Shown here: positions 18,370 to 27,720 of the stretch, piece after piece
How positions within the stretch are numbered: the stretch's first letter is position 1
Layout: each line of letters begins with the position of its first letter
DNA from: an uncultured Bacteroidales bacterium
GTDB taxonomy: Bacteria; Bacteroidota; Bacteroidia; Bacteroidales; UBA4417
Length of the DNA: 41,364 nt
NCBI GenBank assembly: GCA_903879715.1
Contig: CAIRMR010000163.1
Coordinates: 1 to 41,364, forward strand
Direction of reading: 5' to 3'
Program-made: the position numbers and the translations under genes
The notes under the pieces: generated by a model
Seen by the model: only the letters and a program-made list of their open reading frames with translations
Database searches by the model: none
What the model was told of the DNA's origin: nothing

Positions 18370-19275
18370 ATGAAAAAGAAAATTTACATAGCAGGTTGTG
18401 GCGGTATGCTTGGAGAAGCATTTTATGCTCAATTTAAAGATGAGTATGAACTGAAATGTACCGACAAGGATGTTAATGATTCCTGGTTGAGTTTTTTGGA
18501 TTTCAGGGATTTAGATGCCTATAAAAAAGATGTTAAAGCGTTCAACCCTGATTACTTGTTTCATCTCGGAGCTTATACAGATTTGGAATTTTGTGAAACT
18601 AATGTTGAAGATACTTACCTGACAAATACTCTAAGCGTTGAAAATGCTGTATACATTGCTAACGAACTAAATATCCCCATACTTTATATCAGTACTGCCG
18701 GGATTTTCGACGGAAAGAAAGATATGTACGACGACTGGGATTTGCCAAATCCATTAGGTCATTATGCACGTGCAAAATATGCGGGTGAAAGGTATGTTGT
18801 CGAGAATACTCTGCAATATCTGGTATGCAGGGCTGGTTGGATGATGGGATCAGGTCCGAAAAAAGATAAAAAATTCGTTCAGAAGATCATGGCTCAGTTA
18901 AAGGCTGGTAAACAGGAACTATTTATTGTTAATGATAAGGACGGCACTCCAACCTATACGCATGATTTTGCTAAAAATGTAAAATTATTACTTCAAAAGG
19001 AATATTGGGGATTGTATAATATGGTTTGTGGCGGGCAAACCAGCAGACTGGAAGTTGCTCAGGAAATGATCAATATTTTAGGCCTGGATAAAAAAGTGAA
19101 AATTCATCCAGTTACATCAGATCATTTTAAAAAGGAGTACTTTGCAGATAGGCCTCTATGCGAGCGACTTATAAACCGAAAACTCAATAATCGAAATGTT
19201 AATATCATGCGTGATTGGCGCGAAGCATTGAAAGAATACCTGGATAATTATTACCAGGATTATCTGAATTCGTAA
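18370..19275 (+). CDS. RmlD-like NDP-sugar reductase (short-chain dehydrogenase)
   Basis: This 301-residue extended SDR begins with the nucleotide loop AGCGGMLG (residues 8-15). It continues through FNPDYLFHLGAYTDLEFCE, ISTAGIFDG (catalytic Ser/Thr region) and the YARAK catalytic pair (Y132, K136). The FHLGAYTDLEFCE segment strongly resembles the AAYTxVDxAE signature of dTDP-4-dehydrorhamnose reductase. None of rmlA, rmlB or rmlC lies in the window, so either those genes are elsewhere or the enzyme reduces another 4-keto sugar. It is packed between two GT4 genes (2 bp and 25 bp spacing), which suggests its product is used by one of them. Confidence 0.85.
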   Translation: MKKKIYIAGCGGMLGEAFYAQFKDEYELKCTDKDVNDSWLSFLDFRDLDAYKKDVKAFNPDYLFHLGAYTDLEFCETNVEDTYLTNTLSVENAVYIANELNIPILYISTAGIFDGKKDMYDDWDLPNPLGHYARAKYAGERYVVENTLQYLVCRAGWMMGSGPKKDKKFVQKIMAQLKAGKQELFIVNDKDGTPTYTHDFAKNVKLLLQKEYWGLYNMVCGGQTSRLEVAQEMINILGLDKKVKIHPVTSDHFKKEYFADRPLCERLINRKLNNRNVNIMRDWREALKEYLDNYYQDYLNS

Positions 19276-19300
19276 ATTAAAAACCACAATTGTATTAATA

Positions 19301-20437
19301 ATGACTAATTCATTACAAACCCCAAAACTAAGAATTGCGGCTTTTGGATTCAGATCAATTCCTTTGCGTAAAGGCTGTGCAGGAGCAGACAAGTTTGCCA
19401 TGGAACTGTATCCGCGACTTGTTAAAATTGGACATCAGGTAGTTGGTTATAACAGATTGTATCCCGGACAAGAGAAATTGGTTGATGAATATGAAGGAGT
19501 CCGGATAATAAATTTCAAAACAATCAATCAAAAAGGATTTGATACTTTAATTCATTCTTTAAAATGTACTTTACACATCATTTTCCGGAATACGGCCAAT
19601 GTTGTTCATATACAAAACGGAGGCAATAGTATTTGGGCCTTACTACTTAGAATTGCAGGAAAAAAAGTCTTTATTAGTCAGGACGGAATTGATTGGAATA
19701 GAGATAAATGGCCCTGGTATGCCAAATTTTATCTTAGATTTTCAGCTTTTATTACTGCATACATTCCAAACCAGGTCATTTTTGATAACATTTTCGCGCA
19801 GGATATTTTTGAGAAAAAATTCAAAAAAAAATTCGCGTTTATCCCGTTTGGCAGTGAAGTACCTGAATTTGAGGTAAATGACGACGTCTTCACTAATATG
19901 GGACTTGTTAAAGGAGAATACTTCCTGTTTATTGGCCGGTTTATTCCCGATAAAGGTTTACACTATCTTATTCCGGCTTTCAATAAACTGAAAACTACTA
20001 AAAAACTGGTTTTGGTGGGTGGCTCTCCAAATCCTTCAGATTATGAAAAGACCTTAATTTCAACTGCTGACAACAGGATTTTATTCTCCGGCTATATCTA
20101 TGGTGAAGTCTCGCTTCAGTTAATGAAACATGCCTATTGTTATATACAACCATCTGATATAGAGGGTCTTTCTCCGGTAATATTGAATGTTATGGGAATA
20201 GGTACTCCAATTATCTGTAGTGATATAAAAGAGAATGTTTATGCTGTGGCCGATACAGCTACTTTATTTAAACAAGGAAACATTGATTCTCTGCATTCTG
20301 CTCTTGAACTAGCCTTAAACTCAGAAGATTTGTTGTTAACCAAAGCCAACCTTGCAAAACAGAGGGCATTGTCGCTGTTCAACTGGGATAAAGTTGCCCT
20401 GGAGCATGAACGCATGTTTAATTTATTCATGAAATAA
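19301..20437 (+). CDS. GT4-family glycosyltransferase with altered EX7E motif
   Basis: This 378-residue GT-B protein opens with FGFRSIPLRKGCAGADKFAM. It resembles the group of bacterial transferases annotated as rhamnosyltransferase-like, with GYNRLYPG and VVHIQNGGNSIWALLLRIAG. The donor domain has YFLFIGRFIPDKGLHYLIPA and LVLVGGSPNPSD. At the EX7E position it reads EGLSPVILN followed by VMGIGTPIICSD, so the second glutamate is replaced by asparagine. Either the enzyme tolerates this, or it is a specialised or inactive member. Together with the RmlD-like gene upstream it could transfer the reduced deoxysugar, which is inference. It is the last glycosyltransferase of the cluster. Confidence 0.83.
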   Translation: MTNSLQTPKLRIAAFGFRSIPLRKGCAGADKFAMELYPRLVKIGHQVVGYNRLYPGQEKLVDEYEGVRIINFKTINQKGFDTLIHSLKCTLHIIFRNTANVVHIQNGGNSIWALLLRIAGKKVFISQDGIDWNRDKWPWYAKFYLRFSAFITAYIPNQVIFDNIFAQDIFEKKFKKKFAFIPFGSEVPEFEVNDDVFTNMGLVKGEYFLFIGRFIPDKGLHYLIPAFNKLKTTKKLVLVGGSPNPSDYEKTLISTADNRILFSGYIYGEVSLQLMKHAYCYIQPSDIEGLSPVILNVMGIGTPIICSDIKENVYAVADTATLFKQGNIDSLHSALELALNSEDLLLTKANLAKQRALSLFNWDKVALEHERMFNLFMK

Positions 20438-20725
20438 ATGTTGAATTAATGTTATAATCTCTTTCATTTAGAATTGAACATTTTTTAATTTTATGATGTT
20501 TCTAACAAAATGTATTATGATTAAACTTGGGGAGAATATTGTTAATTCAGCTAATTAATACATTTTTTGTAAACTGATAATTTTTTGCGAAAAGTTACTT
20601 ATGGCATCTTTTTAAATAAAGAATGTGACTTTAATATGGAAGCTTTTTTTAGGTGAAATTGGTTAACCGAAATCAACTATAATTGATTTAAGCATAAAAG
20701 TAAAAATTAAAATATAAAATAAACA
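20438..20725 (+). other. 288-bp AT-rich leader before the acyl-modification cassette
   Basis: No gene or clear hairpin is visible. Poly-T/A runs are abundant. It separates the last glycosyltransferase gene from the first acyl carrier protein gene and is the natural place for a promoter of the downstream cassette, but I cannot point to a convincing TAnnTTTG box in it. Confidence 0.4.
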
Positions 20726-20968
20726 ATGGAACTAAACGAAATCCTTAAACAAGTTAATAATATCTTTGTCGAGTTATTTGATGATAAGAGCATTGTGCTC
20801 AATGAGCAAAGCGACACATCAACTATTGAAGCCTGGGATTCATTAAATCATATTCAGGTTATTACTGCTGTTGAAAAGCGATTTAAAGTGCGTTTTGATC
20901 TGAATGACTTATTGAATTTTCAAAATATTGGAGATTTATGCAGAGGGGTTCAATCAAAGTTAGGCTAA
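20726..20968 (+). CDS. Acyl carrier protein 1
   Basis: This 80-residue, mostly acidic four-helix protein has the phosphopantetheine attachment motif WDSLNHIQVI, with S39 as the modified serine. The second half (EKRFKVRFDLNDLLNFQNIG) matches the helix III region of carrier proteins. It is not the housekeeping fatty-acid ACP (usual motif DSLDxVE). The TxxWDSLxH form is typical of carriers tied to specialised ligases such as DltC. It is followed after 86 bp by an MBOAT gene and an SGNH gene, and an AMP-forming ligase that could load it lies 5 kb downstream. It would carry an activated acyl or aminoacyl group as a thioester in the cytoplasm. Confidence 0.92.
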   Translation: MELNEILKQVNNIFVELFDDKSIVLNEQSDTSTIEAWDSLNHIQVITAVEKRFKVRFDLNDLLNFQNIGDLCRGVQSKLG

Positions 20969-21054
20969 TGTTGACTATTTACTCAAACTTAGCAAATAAA
21001 AAGCTTGGATAATATCACATTTGGAATTATCAGGAATACGAAATTTATAATCTA

Positions 21055-22482
21055 ATGATATCCTCATCAATTGTATACTTTATTTTTCTGATATGTACCT
21101 TCATAGTATATTACATATCGCCGGCAAAATACCGAAACTATGTATTGACCCTGGCTAGTTTGATATTTTACATGTACGTCAAAGTATCATACGTATTCTT
21201 AATTATTTCTATTATCACTGCAAATTATCTGATTGCAATTAAAATAGGTGAGGCTACAGAAAAGAAGCTGAAAACCCGATTTCTGTATCTGAGCTTTTTA
21301 ATTAATATTGGAATTCTGATTTATTTTAAATATTGGAATTTTATAATTGATAATATATTCAATATATCAGGAAACAACCCTGATAAAAGTAACTTCCTGA
21401 TAGTAGAAGTTATTCTTCCTCTTGGCCTTTCTTTTTATATTTTCCAAACGATTGGCTATGTTCTGGATGTTTATCGGGGCTCGCTGAAAGCTGAAAAAGA
21501 TTTTCTGAAATTCAGCCTTTTTACTTTATTCTTTCCAAAACTACTTGTTGGACCCATCGAGAGGGCCAAAAACCTGTTGCCTCAACTGGCGATTGAACAT
21601 AAATTTAATAAGGATAACCTAATAGAAGGAGTCAGGCTTATCGCTTGGGGGCTTTTTAAAAAGCTGGTAGTTGCCGATCGGATATCTATGTATGTTGATG
21701 CCGTGTATCTGCATCTGCCGCAACATAATAGTCTGACATTTTGGTTAGCAACATTTTTATATCCGATCCAGGTTTATGCTGATTTTTCAGGATATACTGA
21801 CATAGCAATAGGAACGGCTAAATTATTTGGCATTAATCTGATGGAAAATTTCAAGCAGCCACTTTTGGCCAGAAATGTTTCTGATTTTTGGCGTCGTTGG
21901 CATATTTCATTGTCTTCATGGGTTAATGATTACATTTTTAATCCTATTCTTTATAAGCGACGCGATTGGGGAAATGTAGGGGTTTTCTACGCTCTGATTA
22001 TCAGTTTTATAGTTATCGGAGTATGGCATGGAGCTTCATGGAATTTTGTAGTATTTGGTTTGCTGCAGGCATTTGCGCTTATTTATGATCTTGTAACAAA
22101 AAATAGCAGAAGAAAAATATCAAAAAAAATACCTGGGTTTATTTACAATAATTTGAGTATACTATTCACGTTTTTGTTTTTTACATTTTCATTGATAATT
22201 TTCAGAACAACAAGCATGGGACAAGCTTCAAGTATTCTGCATATTATAGAATCTAAGCCGGGTAAATTGTTTATTGATACTGAATCAACAATGTTATTTA
22301 TTTTTATTGGAATTGTAATACTGTTATTAAGGGATATTCAAGTCGAATATAAAATCATTAATATTAAAAATGCCGGGAACTATAACTGGCTACTTCAACA
22401 TATTTCGTATGCATTGCTATTGATATATATACTTGTTGCGGGAGTCTTCGACGGCGGACAGTTTATTTACTTTGCATTCTAA
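21055..22482 (+). CDS. MBOAT-family membrane O-acyltransferase 1 (DltB/AlgI-like)
   Basis: This 475-residue polytopic membrane protein has about 11-12 membrane segments. Diagnostic landmarks are PLGLSFYIFQTIGYVLDVYR, FFPKLLVGPIERAKNLLPQL, QVYADFSGYTDIAIGTAKLF, SDFWRRWHISLSSWVNDYIF (H283) and GVWHGASWNFVVFG, where H325 is the invariant MBOAT histidine. After RRWHISLSSW it reads NDYIFNPILYKRRD, without the IPLGG of AlgI, so it belongs with the second MBOAT here rather than the third. Family members take an acyl group from a cytoplasmic thioester donor and pass it across the membrane to a glycan or a partner protein. The gene lies between carrier protein 1 and an SGNH gene (13 bp gap), as in DltC-DltB-DltD sets. 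Confidence 0.93.
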   Translation: MISSSIVYFIFLICTFIVYYISPAKYRNYVLTLASLIFYMYVKVSYVFLIISIITANYLIAIKIGEATEKKLKTRFLYLSFLINIGILIYFKYWNFIIDNIFNISGNNPDKSNFLIVEVILPLGLSFYIFQTIGYVLDVYRGSLKAEKDFLKFSLFTLFFPKLLVGPIERAKNLLPQLAIEHKFNKDNLIEGVRLIAWGLFKKLVVADRISMYVDAVYLHLPQHNSLTFWLATFLYPIQVYADFSGYTDIAIGTAKLFGINLMENFKQPLLARNVSDFWRRWHISLSSWVNDYIFNPILYKRRDWGNVGVFYALIISFIVIGVWHGASWNFVVFGLLQAFALIYDLVTKNSRRKISKKIPGFIYNNLSILFTFLFFTFSLIIFRTTSMGQASSILHIIESKPGKLFIDTESTMLFIFIGIVILLLRDIQVEYKIINIKNAGNYNWLLQHISYALLLIYILVAGVFDGGQFIYFAF

Positions 22483-22495
22483 TTCAAAAAAATCT

Positions 22496-23461
22496 ATGAA
22501 AGCAGGCATTAAAGAAGAAATAAGAAAGAAGCTGTCCTTTAGTTTTCTATTTAAGGTATTCATATTCCTTTTAATTGTTTTTGTACTCGATTTTACAATA
22601 GGTAGTATCCTCAAGTATTATTATTTCAAGCAAACTTCCGGTTTCTATTACCGTACAACTTATTCAATTGAAGAGACAAAAGCTGACGTTCTGATTTTCG
22701 GTTCATCAAAAGCGAATCATCAGTTTTATCCTGATATTTTCGAAAAACGATTAAATTTATCATACTATAATGTTGGGCGTGATGGAAGCTCTATTTTTTA
22801 CCACTATTCAATTCTTCAATCTGTTTTACAACGATACACTCCGAAAGTGATTATTATTGAAATGACCAGGGAATTTGATAAAAAGCAAATTAGCTACGAC
22901 AGGATTTCAATGCTCTTGCCTTATTATGAAAGCCATCCGTCAATTCGTCCGATTATTGAAAAGAGAAGCCAATTTGAAAAGTTTAAGTTGATATCAAAAA
23001 TTTATCCCTATAACTCTTTGATCTTTTCAATTATATCAGGAAATTCCGAATTCAATAGAATAAGGAATTCTGATATTAAAGGATATGTCCCATTGACAAG
23101 AGAATGGAAAGACCCCATCCAACACTACTCAGTTCCATTTAAAGATCAAATAGACAGCACCAAAATTGAAGTATTTGAATCATTTATTAAAGCTTGTATT
23201 AATTCAGGAGTAAAACTATATATAGTAGCTTCTCCGAACTATTACGTCATGGATTATGTTGATAAGTCAAATCTTATTGCAAAAGAATTGGCTCAAAAAT
23301 ACAGGGTCAAATTCTTCGATTATTCTAATGACTCATTATTTCTAGCCAATCCTTCCTACTTTGCTGATAATATGCACTTAAACGATAAGGGTGCAATTGC
23401 TTTTTCGAACATTTTTATAGCAGAAATAATTAAGGATTTTTTACCTCAGGAAGAAAAATAA
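22496..23461 (+). CDS. Membrane-anchored SGNH-type acyltransferase partner 1 (DltD-like)
   Basis: This 321-residue protein has one N-terminal membrane helix (about residues 15-40) and a periplasmic SGNH domain. Block I is VLIFGSSKANHQ (G69-S70-S71), comparable to the GSS of DltD-like proteins. The C-terminal catalytic block is FADNMHLNDKG, with D291 and H294 as the DxxH pair. A longer TTG-initiated frame begins at 22433 but lies within the MBOAT gene, so I chose the ATG at 22496, 13 bp after the MBOAT stop. It probably receives an acyl group from MBOAT 1 and puts it on the polysaccharide. An esterase role that removes groups is the alternative. Coupling to the MBOAT gene makes transfer more likely. 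Confidence 0.85.
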   Translation: MKAGIKEEIRKKLSFSFLFKVFIFLLIVFVLDFTIGSILKYYYFKQTSGFYYRTTYSIEETKADVLIFGSSKANHQFYPDIFEKRLNLSYYNVGRDGSSIFYHYSILQSVLQRYTPKVIIIEMTREFDKKQISYDRISMLLPYYESHPSIRPIIEKRSQFEKFKLISKIYPYNSLIFSIISGNSEFNRIRNSDIKGYVPLTREWKDPIQHYSVPFKDQIDSTKIEVFESFIKACINSGVKLYIVASPNYYVMDYVDKSNLIAKELAQKYRVKFFDYSNDSLFLANPSYFADNMHLNDKGAIAFSNIFIAEIIKDFLPQEEK

Positions 23462-23590
23462 CTAAGGGGGAATAATCAACTTATTCTACGTTAGAATTCA
23501 TTCTAGGCAGATCCGAGGAAATTCTGATGCCAATTATAAAATAAGTTAACAATTCTAATTTTAGATTTTTGTCCTTTTAAACTCAAAATT

Positions 23591-24583
23591 ATGGAATATA
23601 TAAAAACGAAAGAATTTTCAAAAGATGTACTATTTATCGAAAACGTTGGTGCCGAAGTGGATAGGATCACACTAAAGTTAAGGGCAGATATGCAGAAAGT
23701 CCTTAAAAGAAGAGGTGCCGTTGTTGGAATTAGTGGCGGTATCGATTCTGCTGTTACCCTTGCACTGGCGGTTAAAGCTTATGGTGCTGATAAGGTTATT
23801 GGTTTATTGTTACCAGAAAGGGACTCAAGTAAAGACAGTAAAATATTGGCTTTAGAACTTGCCGAGAAGTTTGGAGTAAAAACTATTGAGGAAGATATAA
23901 CAGCCGCGCTTGATGGATTTGGGTGTTACAGAAGGAGAGATGAGGCTGTTACAGCTGTATTTCCTGAATATAATCCGATGGATTATAAAATGAAGATCGT
24001 TCTGAACCAGGGAGGGTCAGGGCATAATCTCCCTCCTTTATTTTTACTTACTATAATCGATAGTGCCGGGCAGAGTAAAAGTGAAATTATACCGATGAAA
24101 GAATTTCTGCAAATAATGGCATCAACGAATTTTAAGCAGAGATGCCGTATGGCAATGCTGTATTACCATGCCGAAAGACTTCATTACGCAGTTATTGGCA
24201 CTCCAAACAAACATGAGGTTGAGCAAGGCTTTTTCGTGAAATTCGGTGATGGTGGCTCTGATGTAATGCCAATTGCTCATTTATACAAAACACAGGTCTA
24301 CCAGATGGCAAGATATTTGGAGATTCCTGAAAAAATTATCAAGAGAACGCCAACTACTGATACATACAGCGCTGAACAAACCCAGGAGGAATTCTTTTAT
24401 CAGTTTCCTTTTGCCCAAATGGATTTACTCTGGTATGCTTACGAAAATGAAATTGATTTGGATGTTGCAGCTTCAGTAATGTCAATGTCAAATGATGAGA
24501 TTAAGAGCATCTTTAATAATTTTGCCCGTAAGCAACGTACTACAGAATATCAGCGTGCGAATCCTATATTTTATAAAGACTAG
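23591..24583 (+). CDS. NadE-like ATP-pyrophosphatase, probable amide-forming synthetase
   Basis: This 330-residue protein resembles NH3-dependent NAD synthetase. It has the PP-loop SGGIDS (48-53), NFKQRCRMAMLYYHAERLHY, the GTPNKHE substrate loop, and GFFVKFGDGGSDVMPIAHLY. Bacterial NadE has about 250-275 residues. This one is longer, with an extra segment around 110-170 (DGFGCYRRRDEAVTAVFPEY and NQGGSGHNLPPLF). It has no nitrilase-type glutaminase domain, so it needs free ammonia or a partner. Its location between an SGNH gene and an MBOAT gene argues against housekeeping NAD synthesis. It probably adenylates a carboxylate and forms an amide from it. A real but misplaced NadE is the alternative. 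The 129-bp gap upstream has no clear promoter. Confidence 0.8.
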   Translation: MEYIKTKEFSKDVLFIENVGAEVDRITLKLRADMQKVLKRRGAVVGISGGIDSAVTLALAVKAYGADKVIGLLLPERDSSKDSKILALELAEKFGVKTIEEDITAALDGFGCYRRRDEAVTAVFPEYNPMDYKMKIVLNQGGSGHNLPPLFLLTIIDSAGQSKSEIIPMKEFLQIMASTNFKQRCRMAMLYYHAERLHYAVIGTPNKHEVEQGFFVKFGDGGSDVMPIAHLYKTQVYQMARYLEIPEKIIKRTPTTDTYSAEQTQEEFFYQFPFAQMDLLWYAYENEIDLDVAASVMSMSNDEIKSIFNNFARKQRTTEYQRANPIFYKD

Positions 24584-24636
24584 GAATTTACAAATGGCTA
24601 TTTGGCTATTTCATCAATAAAGTTTATTTATTTCCA

Positions 24637-26079
24637 ATGTTATACTACCTGGCTATCTACCTCTGCTTTCTTGTTCTGGTATCTGGAATTTATTATTCAG
24701 TAAAAAAGGAATATAAATACCTGGTATTGTTTGCTGTAAGTTTGGGAGTAATAACGTATTTCTCATGGATAGTTGCTGTATATGCGATACTATTTTCCAC
24801 TTTTAATTACACATGGGGAATTCTGATTGAAAAGCATAAAAAAAATGACACACTGCGGCTTCGGTTGTTTTGGTCGGCAATTATACTGGATATAGGATTC
24901 CTCTCTTTTTTCAAGTATAATGGTTTACTTGATGATGGAATCAAGGGACTGGTCTCTTTATTTGCAGCCAGTTCGCAATTCTCACTTGGCTCCATCATTT
25001 TACCTTTAGGGATATCGTACTATACATTTCAAGCTTTGGGATATATAATAAGGATTAACAGGGGAAGCGAAAAAGCGGAACATGATTATTTAAAATTCGT
25101 TACTTACCTGATTTTCTTTCCCAAGTTTTTCTCAGGACCTGTTGAACGGTCGAACCGGTTTTTCCCGCAGATTCATAACCTGGGTAACTTTAACAAAGAT
25201 TCAGTTTCAGATGGATTGAGATTGCTGTTTTGGGGTGCTTTTAAAAAGTTTGCTCTAGCTTATGCTTTATATTTCCCTGTTCATCAGATTTATAGCAATA
25301 TTACAGCATACACAGGTGTTCAATTGATATTGGTTTTCTTTGTCCAGACTGTTTATATCTACATGGACTTCTCCGGATACACGGATATGGCCCTGGGTAC
25401 CGCAAAAATATTGGGAATTAATTTAACTAACAACTTTAATCGCCCGTTCCTTTCACGAAACATTTCTGAGTTTTGGCGAAGGTGGCATATTTCACTTTCA
25501 TCCTGGTGTACTGATTTTATTTATAATCCCTTTATTGTAAAATACAGGCGGTACGAGAATTTCGCAGTGGTTGCCGGAGTCTTCCTAACATTTTTCACCA
25601 TCGGAATATGGCATGCTGCAAACTGGACATTCATTGTACTTGGTTTATTGCAGGCAGTAGCAATTGTTTATGAATTTTACACTAAAAAAATACGATTGAA
25701 AATTGCTTCCGGCTATTCCAAAAGCCTGGTGAATACATTGAGTAGAATACTTGTCTTCATTTTCATGAGTTTTTCGATGGTATTCTTCTTTTCTCCAAGC
25801 ATTTCAGACGCGTGGTATCTGATCAGTCATCTTTTCAGTTTTACACAAACAGCTGAAGTGAGCCAGACGATAATATCTCAGAAAATACCATTCTTTTTAG
25901 CTTTAGGTTGTTTTGTATTAATATTTGTAGCAGAAATGTTGAATGAAAAAGGTAAGAATATTCCTGCCATATTTTTAAAACAACCAATCTGGATACAGGC
26001 ACTTAGTTATGGTGTATTGATTCTTGCTATTTATTTGTCAGACTCAACGTTTATTCCTTTTGAATATATGCGGTTTTAA
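24637..26079 (+). CDS. MBOAT-family membrane O-acyltransferase 2
   Basis: This 480-residue protein has multiple membrane segments and the standard MBOAT landmarks: PLGISYYTFQALGYIIRINR, FFPKFFSGPVERSNRFFPQI, YIYMDFSGYTDMALGTAKIL, SEFWRRWHISLSSWCTDFIY (H284) and TIGIWHAANWTFIVLG (H326). Like MBOAT 1 it has a YNPF sequence rather than IPLGG after the RRWHISLSSW block, so the two look like paralogs within this locus. There is no SGNH gene directly after it; the next gene is the AMP-forming ligase. It might work with one of the other SGNH proteins or acylate directly. The upstream junction has a short tandem TGGCTATT repeat (24596-24610). Confidence 0.92.
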   Translation: MLYYLAIYLCFLVLVSGIYYSVKKEYKYLVLFAVSLGVITYFSWIVAVYAILFSTFNYTWGILIEKHKKNDTLRLRLFWSAIILDIGFLSFFKYNGLLDDGIKGLVSLFAASSQFSLGSIILPLGISYYTFQALGYIIRINRGSEKAEHDYLKFVTYLIFFPKFFSGPVERSNRFFPQIHNLGNFNKDSVSDGLRLLFWGAFKKFALAYALYFPVHQIYSNITAYTGVQLILVFFVQTVYIYMDFSGYTDMALGTAKILGINLTNNFNRPFLSRNISEFWRRWHISLSSWCTDFIYNPFIVKYRRYENFAVVAGVFLTFFTIGIWHAANWTFIVLGLLQAVAIVYEFYTKKIRLKIASGYSKSLVNTLSRILVFIFMSFSMVFFFSPSISDAWYLISHLFSFTQTAEVSQTIISQKIPFFLALGCFVLIFVAEMLNEKGKNIPAIFLKQPIWIQALSYGVLILAIYLSDSTFIPFEYMRF

Positions 26080-26139
26080 TTCTCAATTTCAACTTTATTT
26101 TAAATTAATTGTTGATCAGTATTAATAAAATTTAATTCT

Positions 26140-27720
26140 ATGACATCAATTCCACAGCGATTACTGGGAGAAGCATTACTGATTTCGACGAAGCAAACCC
26201 CCTCAAAAACTGCTATTATCGTAAAAGGTAAGGAGTATACGTATTCTGAATTGAAGGAAAGTGCTGAAAGATTAGCCTTGTATTTAGTCAAATCTGGTAT
26301 TAAGAAAGGTGATCGGGTAGCAATTTCGATGGAAAATTCATGGCAAACTGTTGTCTCCATTTACGGAACAACCTTGTCCGGCGCTGTATTTTTAGTCATA
26401 AATCCTCAAACCAAAGCTGATAAATTACAATATATTTTAAATGATAGTGGCGCAAAAGTATTGATTTCTAATAGCATACTCAAACATGAGCTTTCTGCCG
26501 CGTTAAAAGATGTAAAAACCATTCAGGACGTTATAATTACGGGAGATGAAAAACAGATAATTGTTGCAGATTCAACATTCAGACTGTCCAATTTTGAAAG
26601 CATTATTTCAAGCGATATTGAGGTAAGATCTTTACCCAACATTATTCCTAACGATCTTGCAGCTTTAATTTACACTTCCGGAAGTACTGGTTTCCCTAAG
26701 GGCGTAATGATGACCCATCAGTCTATGGTTTTTACCACATGGAGCCTGATTGAGTATTTAAGATTATCAGAAGAAGATAGAATTATGTTACTTCTGCCTT
26801 TGGCTTTTGATTATGGATTGTACCAGTTGCTAATGGCAATTACAGTAGTAGGGACGCTTATTGTTGAACAATCATTCATTTTTACTGCTTCTATTTACCG
26901 GAATATTGAAAAGTATAAGCCAACAGTTTTCCCCGGAGTACCAACTATTTACGCTATGATGATAGCCTCATCAAAGGAAAATCCATTAGCATTCGATTGT
27001 ATTCAGAAAGTTACAAATACAGCGGCAGCTCTGCCGGCTGAGTTTATTCCTGATCTTAAAAAGATATTTCCTAACGCATTGATATTTAAGATGTATGGTT
27101 TAACAGAATGCAAAAGAGTCTGCTATCTTGAACCGGAATTGGTTGATCTGAAACCTACATCTGTTGGTAAAGCTATACCTGGTACCGAAGTTTTTCTTTT
27201 GGATGCTGAAGGTAATCCTGTACCAAACGGTGAATCTGGAATATTACATATTCGGGGCCCACATGTTATGTTAGGTTACTGGAATAAGGAAGATTTAAGC
27301 CGGGAAATGCTTAAGCAAGGTAACTTGCCCGGTGAAAGGATTTTGTGTTCGAATGACCTTTTTAAAATGGATGAAGATGGCTTTTTATATTTCCAGGGCA
27401 GGACTGATGATATCATTAAGACCAGGGGCGAAAAAGTTAGCCCGATAGAAATAGAAAATGTAATCTATAAAATTGATGGAGTTAAAGAAGTTGCTGTTAT
27501 AGGTATTCCTGATAAAATTATGGGTGAATCGATAGTAGCGCATATTACAACCCATGAACTTACTCAGTTGAACGAAAAAGATGTTCAGAAAGAATGCATG
27601 AGCAAGCTGGAGGTATTTATGGTTCCTCAAAAAGTTATTTTTCTAAATGAAATGCCTAAAAGTCCGAATGGAAAAATTGATAAAAAGGAACTAAAGAAAA
27701 TACTTCTGGAAAATGAATAA
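26140..27720 (+). CDS. AMP-forming acyl ligase (adenylation enzyme), DltA-like role
   Basis: This 526-residue ANL-superfamily enzyme has the core motifs in order: P-loop-like YTSGSTGFPKGVM (178-190), MYGLTECKRV (A5), FKMDEDGFLYFQGRTDD (A7), IIKTRGEKVSPIEIE (A8) and SPNGKIDKKEL with K512 as the catalytic A10 lysine. It activates a carboxylic acid as an adenylate and would load it onto a thiol. No CoA synthetase housekeeping context is present, and two carrier proteins flank the cassette, so I infer loading of ACP 1 or ACP 2. Its substrate pocket cannot be read with confidence. The stop codon overlaps the start of the next gene by 8 bp, indicating translational coupling to the methyltransferase. 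Confidence 0.9.
   Translation: MTSIPQRLLGEALLISTKQTPSKTAIIVKGKEYTYSELKESAERLALYLVKSGIKKGDRVAISMENSWQTVVSIYGTTLSGAVFLVINPQTKADKLQYILNDSGAKVLISNSILKHELSAALKDVKTIQDVIITGDEKQIIVADSTFRLSNFESIISSDIEVRSLPNIIPNDLAALIYTSGSTGFPKGVMMTHQSMVFTTWSLIEYLRLSEEDRIMLLLPLAFDYGLYQLLMAITVVGTLIVEQSFIFTASIYRNIEKYKPTVFPGVPTIYAMMIASSKENPLAFDCIQKVTNTAAALPAEFIPDLKKIFPNALIFKMYGLTECKRVCYLEPELVDLKPTSVGKAIPGTEVFLLDAEGNPVPNGESGILHIRGPHVMLGYWNKEDLSREMLKQGNLPGERILCSNDLFKMDEDGFLYFQGRTDDIIKTRGEKVSPIEIENVIYKIDGVKEVAVIGIPDKIMGESIVAHITTHELTQLNEKDVQKECMSKLEVFMVPQKVIFLNEMPKSPNGKIDKKELKKILLENE

Noticed and set aside
22433-22495. Longer N-terminus for SGNH partner 1 from a TTG codon
   Set aside because: It overlaps the end of the MBOAT gene and adds a polar stretch before the membrane helix; the ATG at 22496 is more natural.
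23591-24583. Housekeeping NAD synthetase
   Set aside because: Position between SGNH and MBOAT genes, an extra segment and greater length than usual NadE point to a specialised paralog, although this cannot be excluded without the rest of the genome.
24596-24610. Short tandem TGGCTATT duplication between the NadE-like and MBOAT 2 genes
   Set aside because: Only two copies of an 8-base word; no evidence of function.
20726-26079. A true D-alanine Dlt operon
   Set aside because: Gene order, the extra NadE-like and PrmC-like genes and the Gram-negative context do not match. The resemblance is in protein types only, and the substrate cannot be claimed to be D-alanine.
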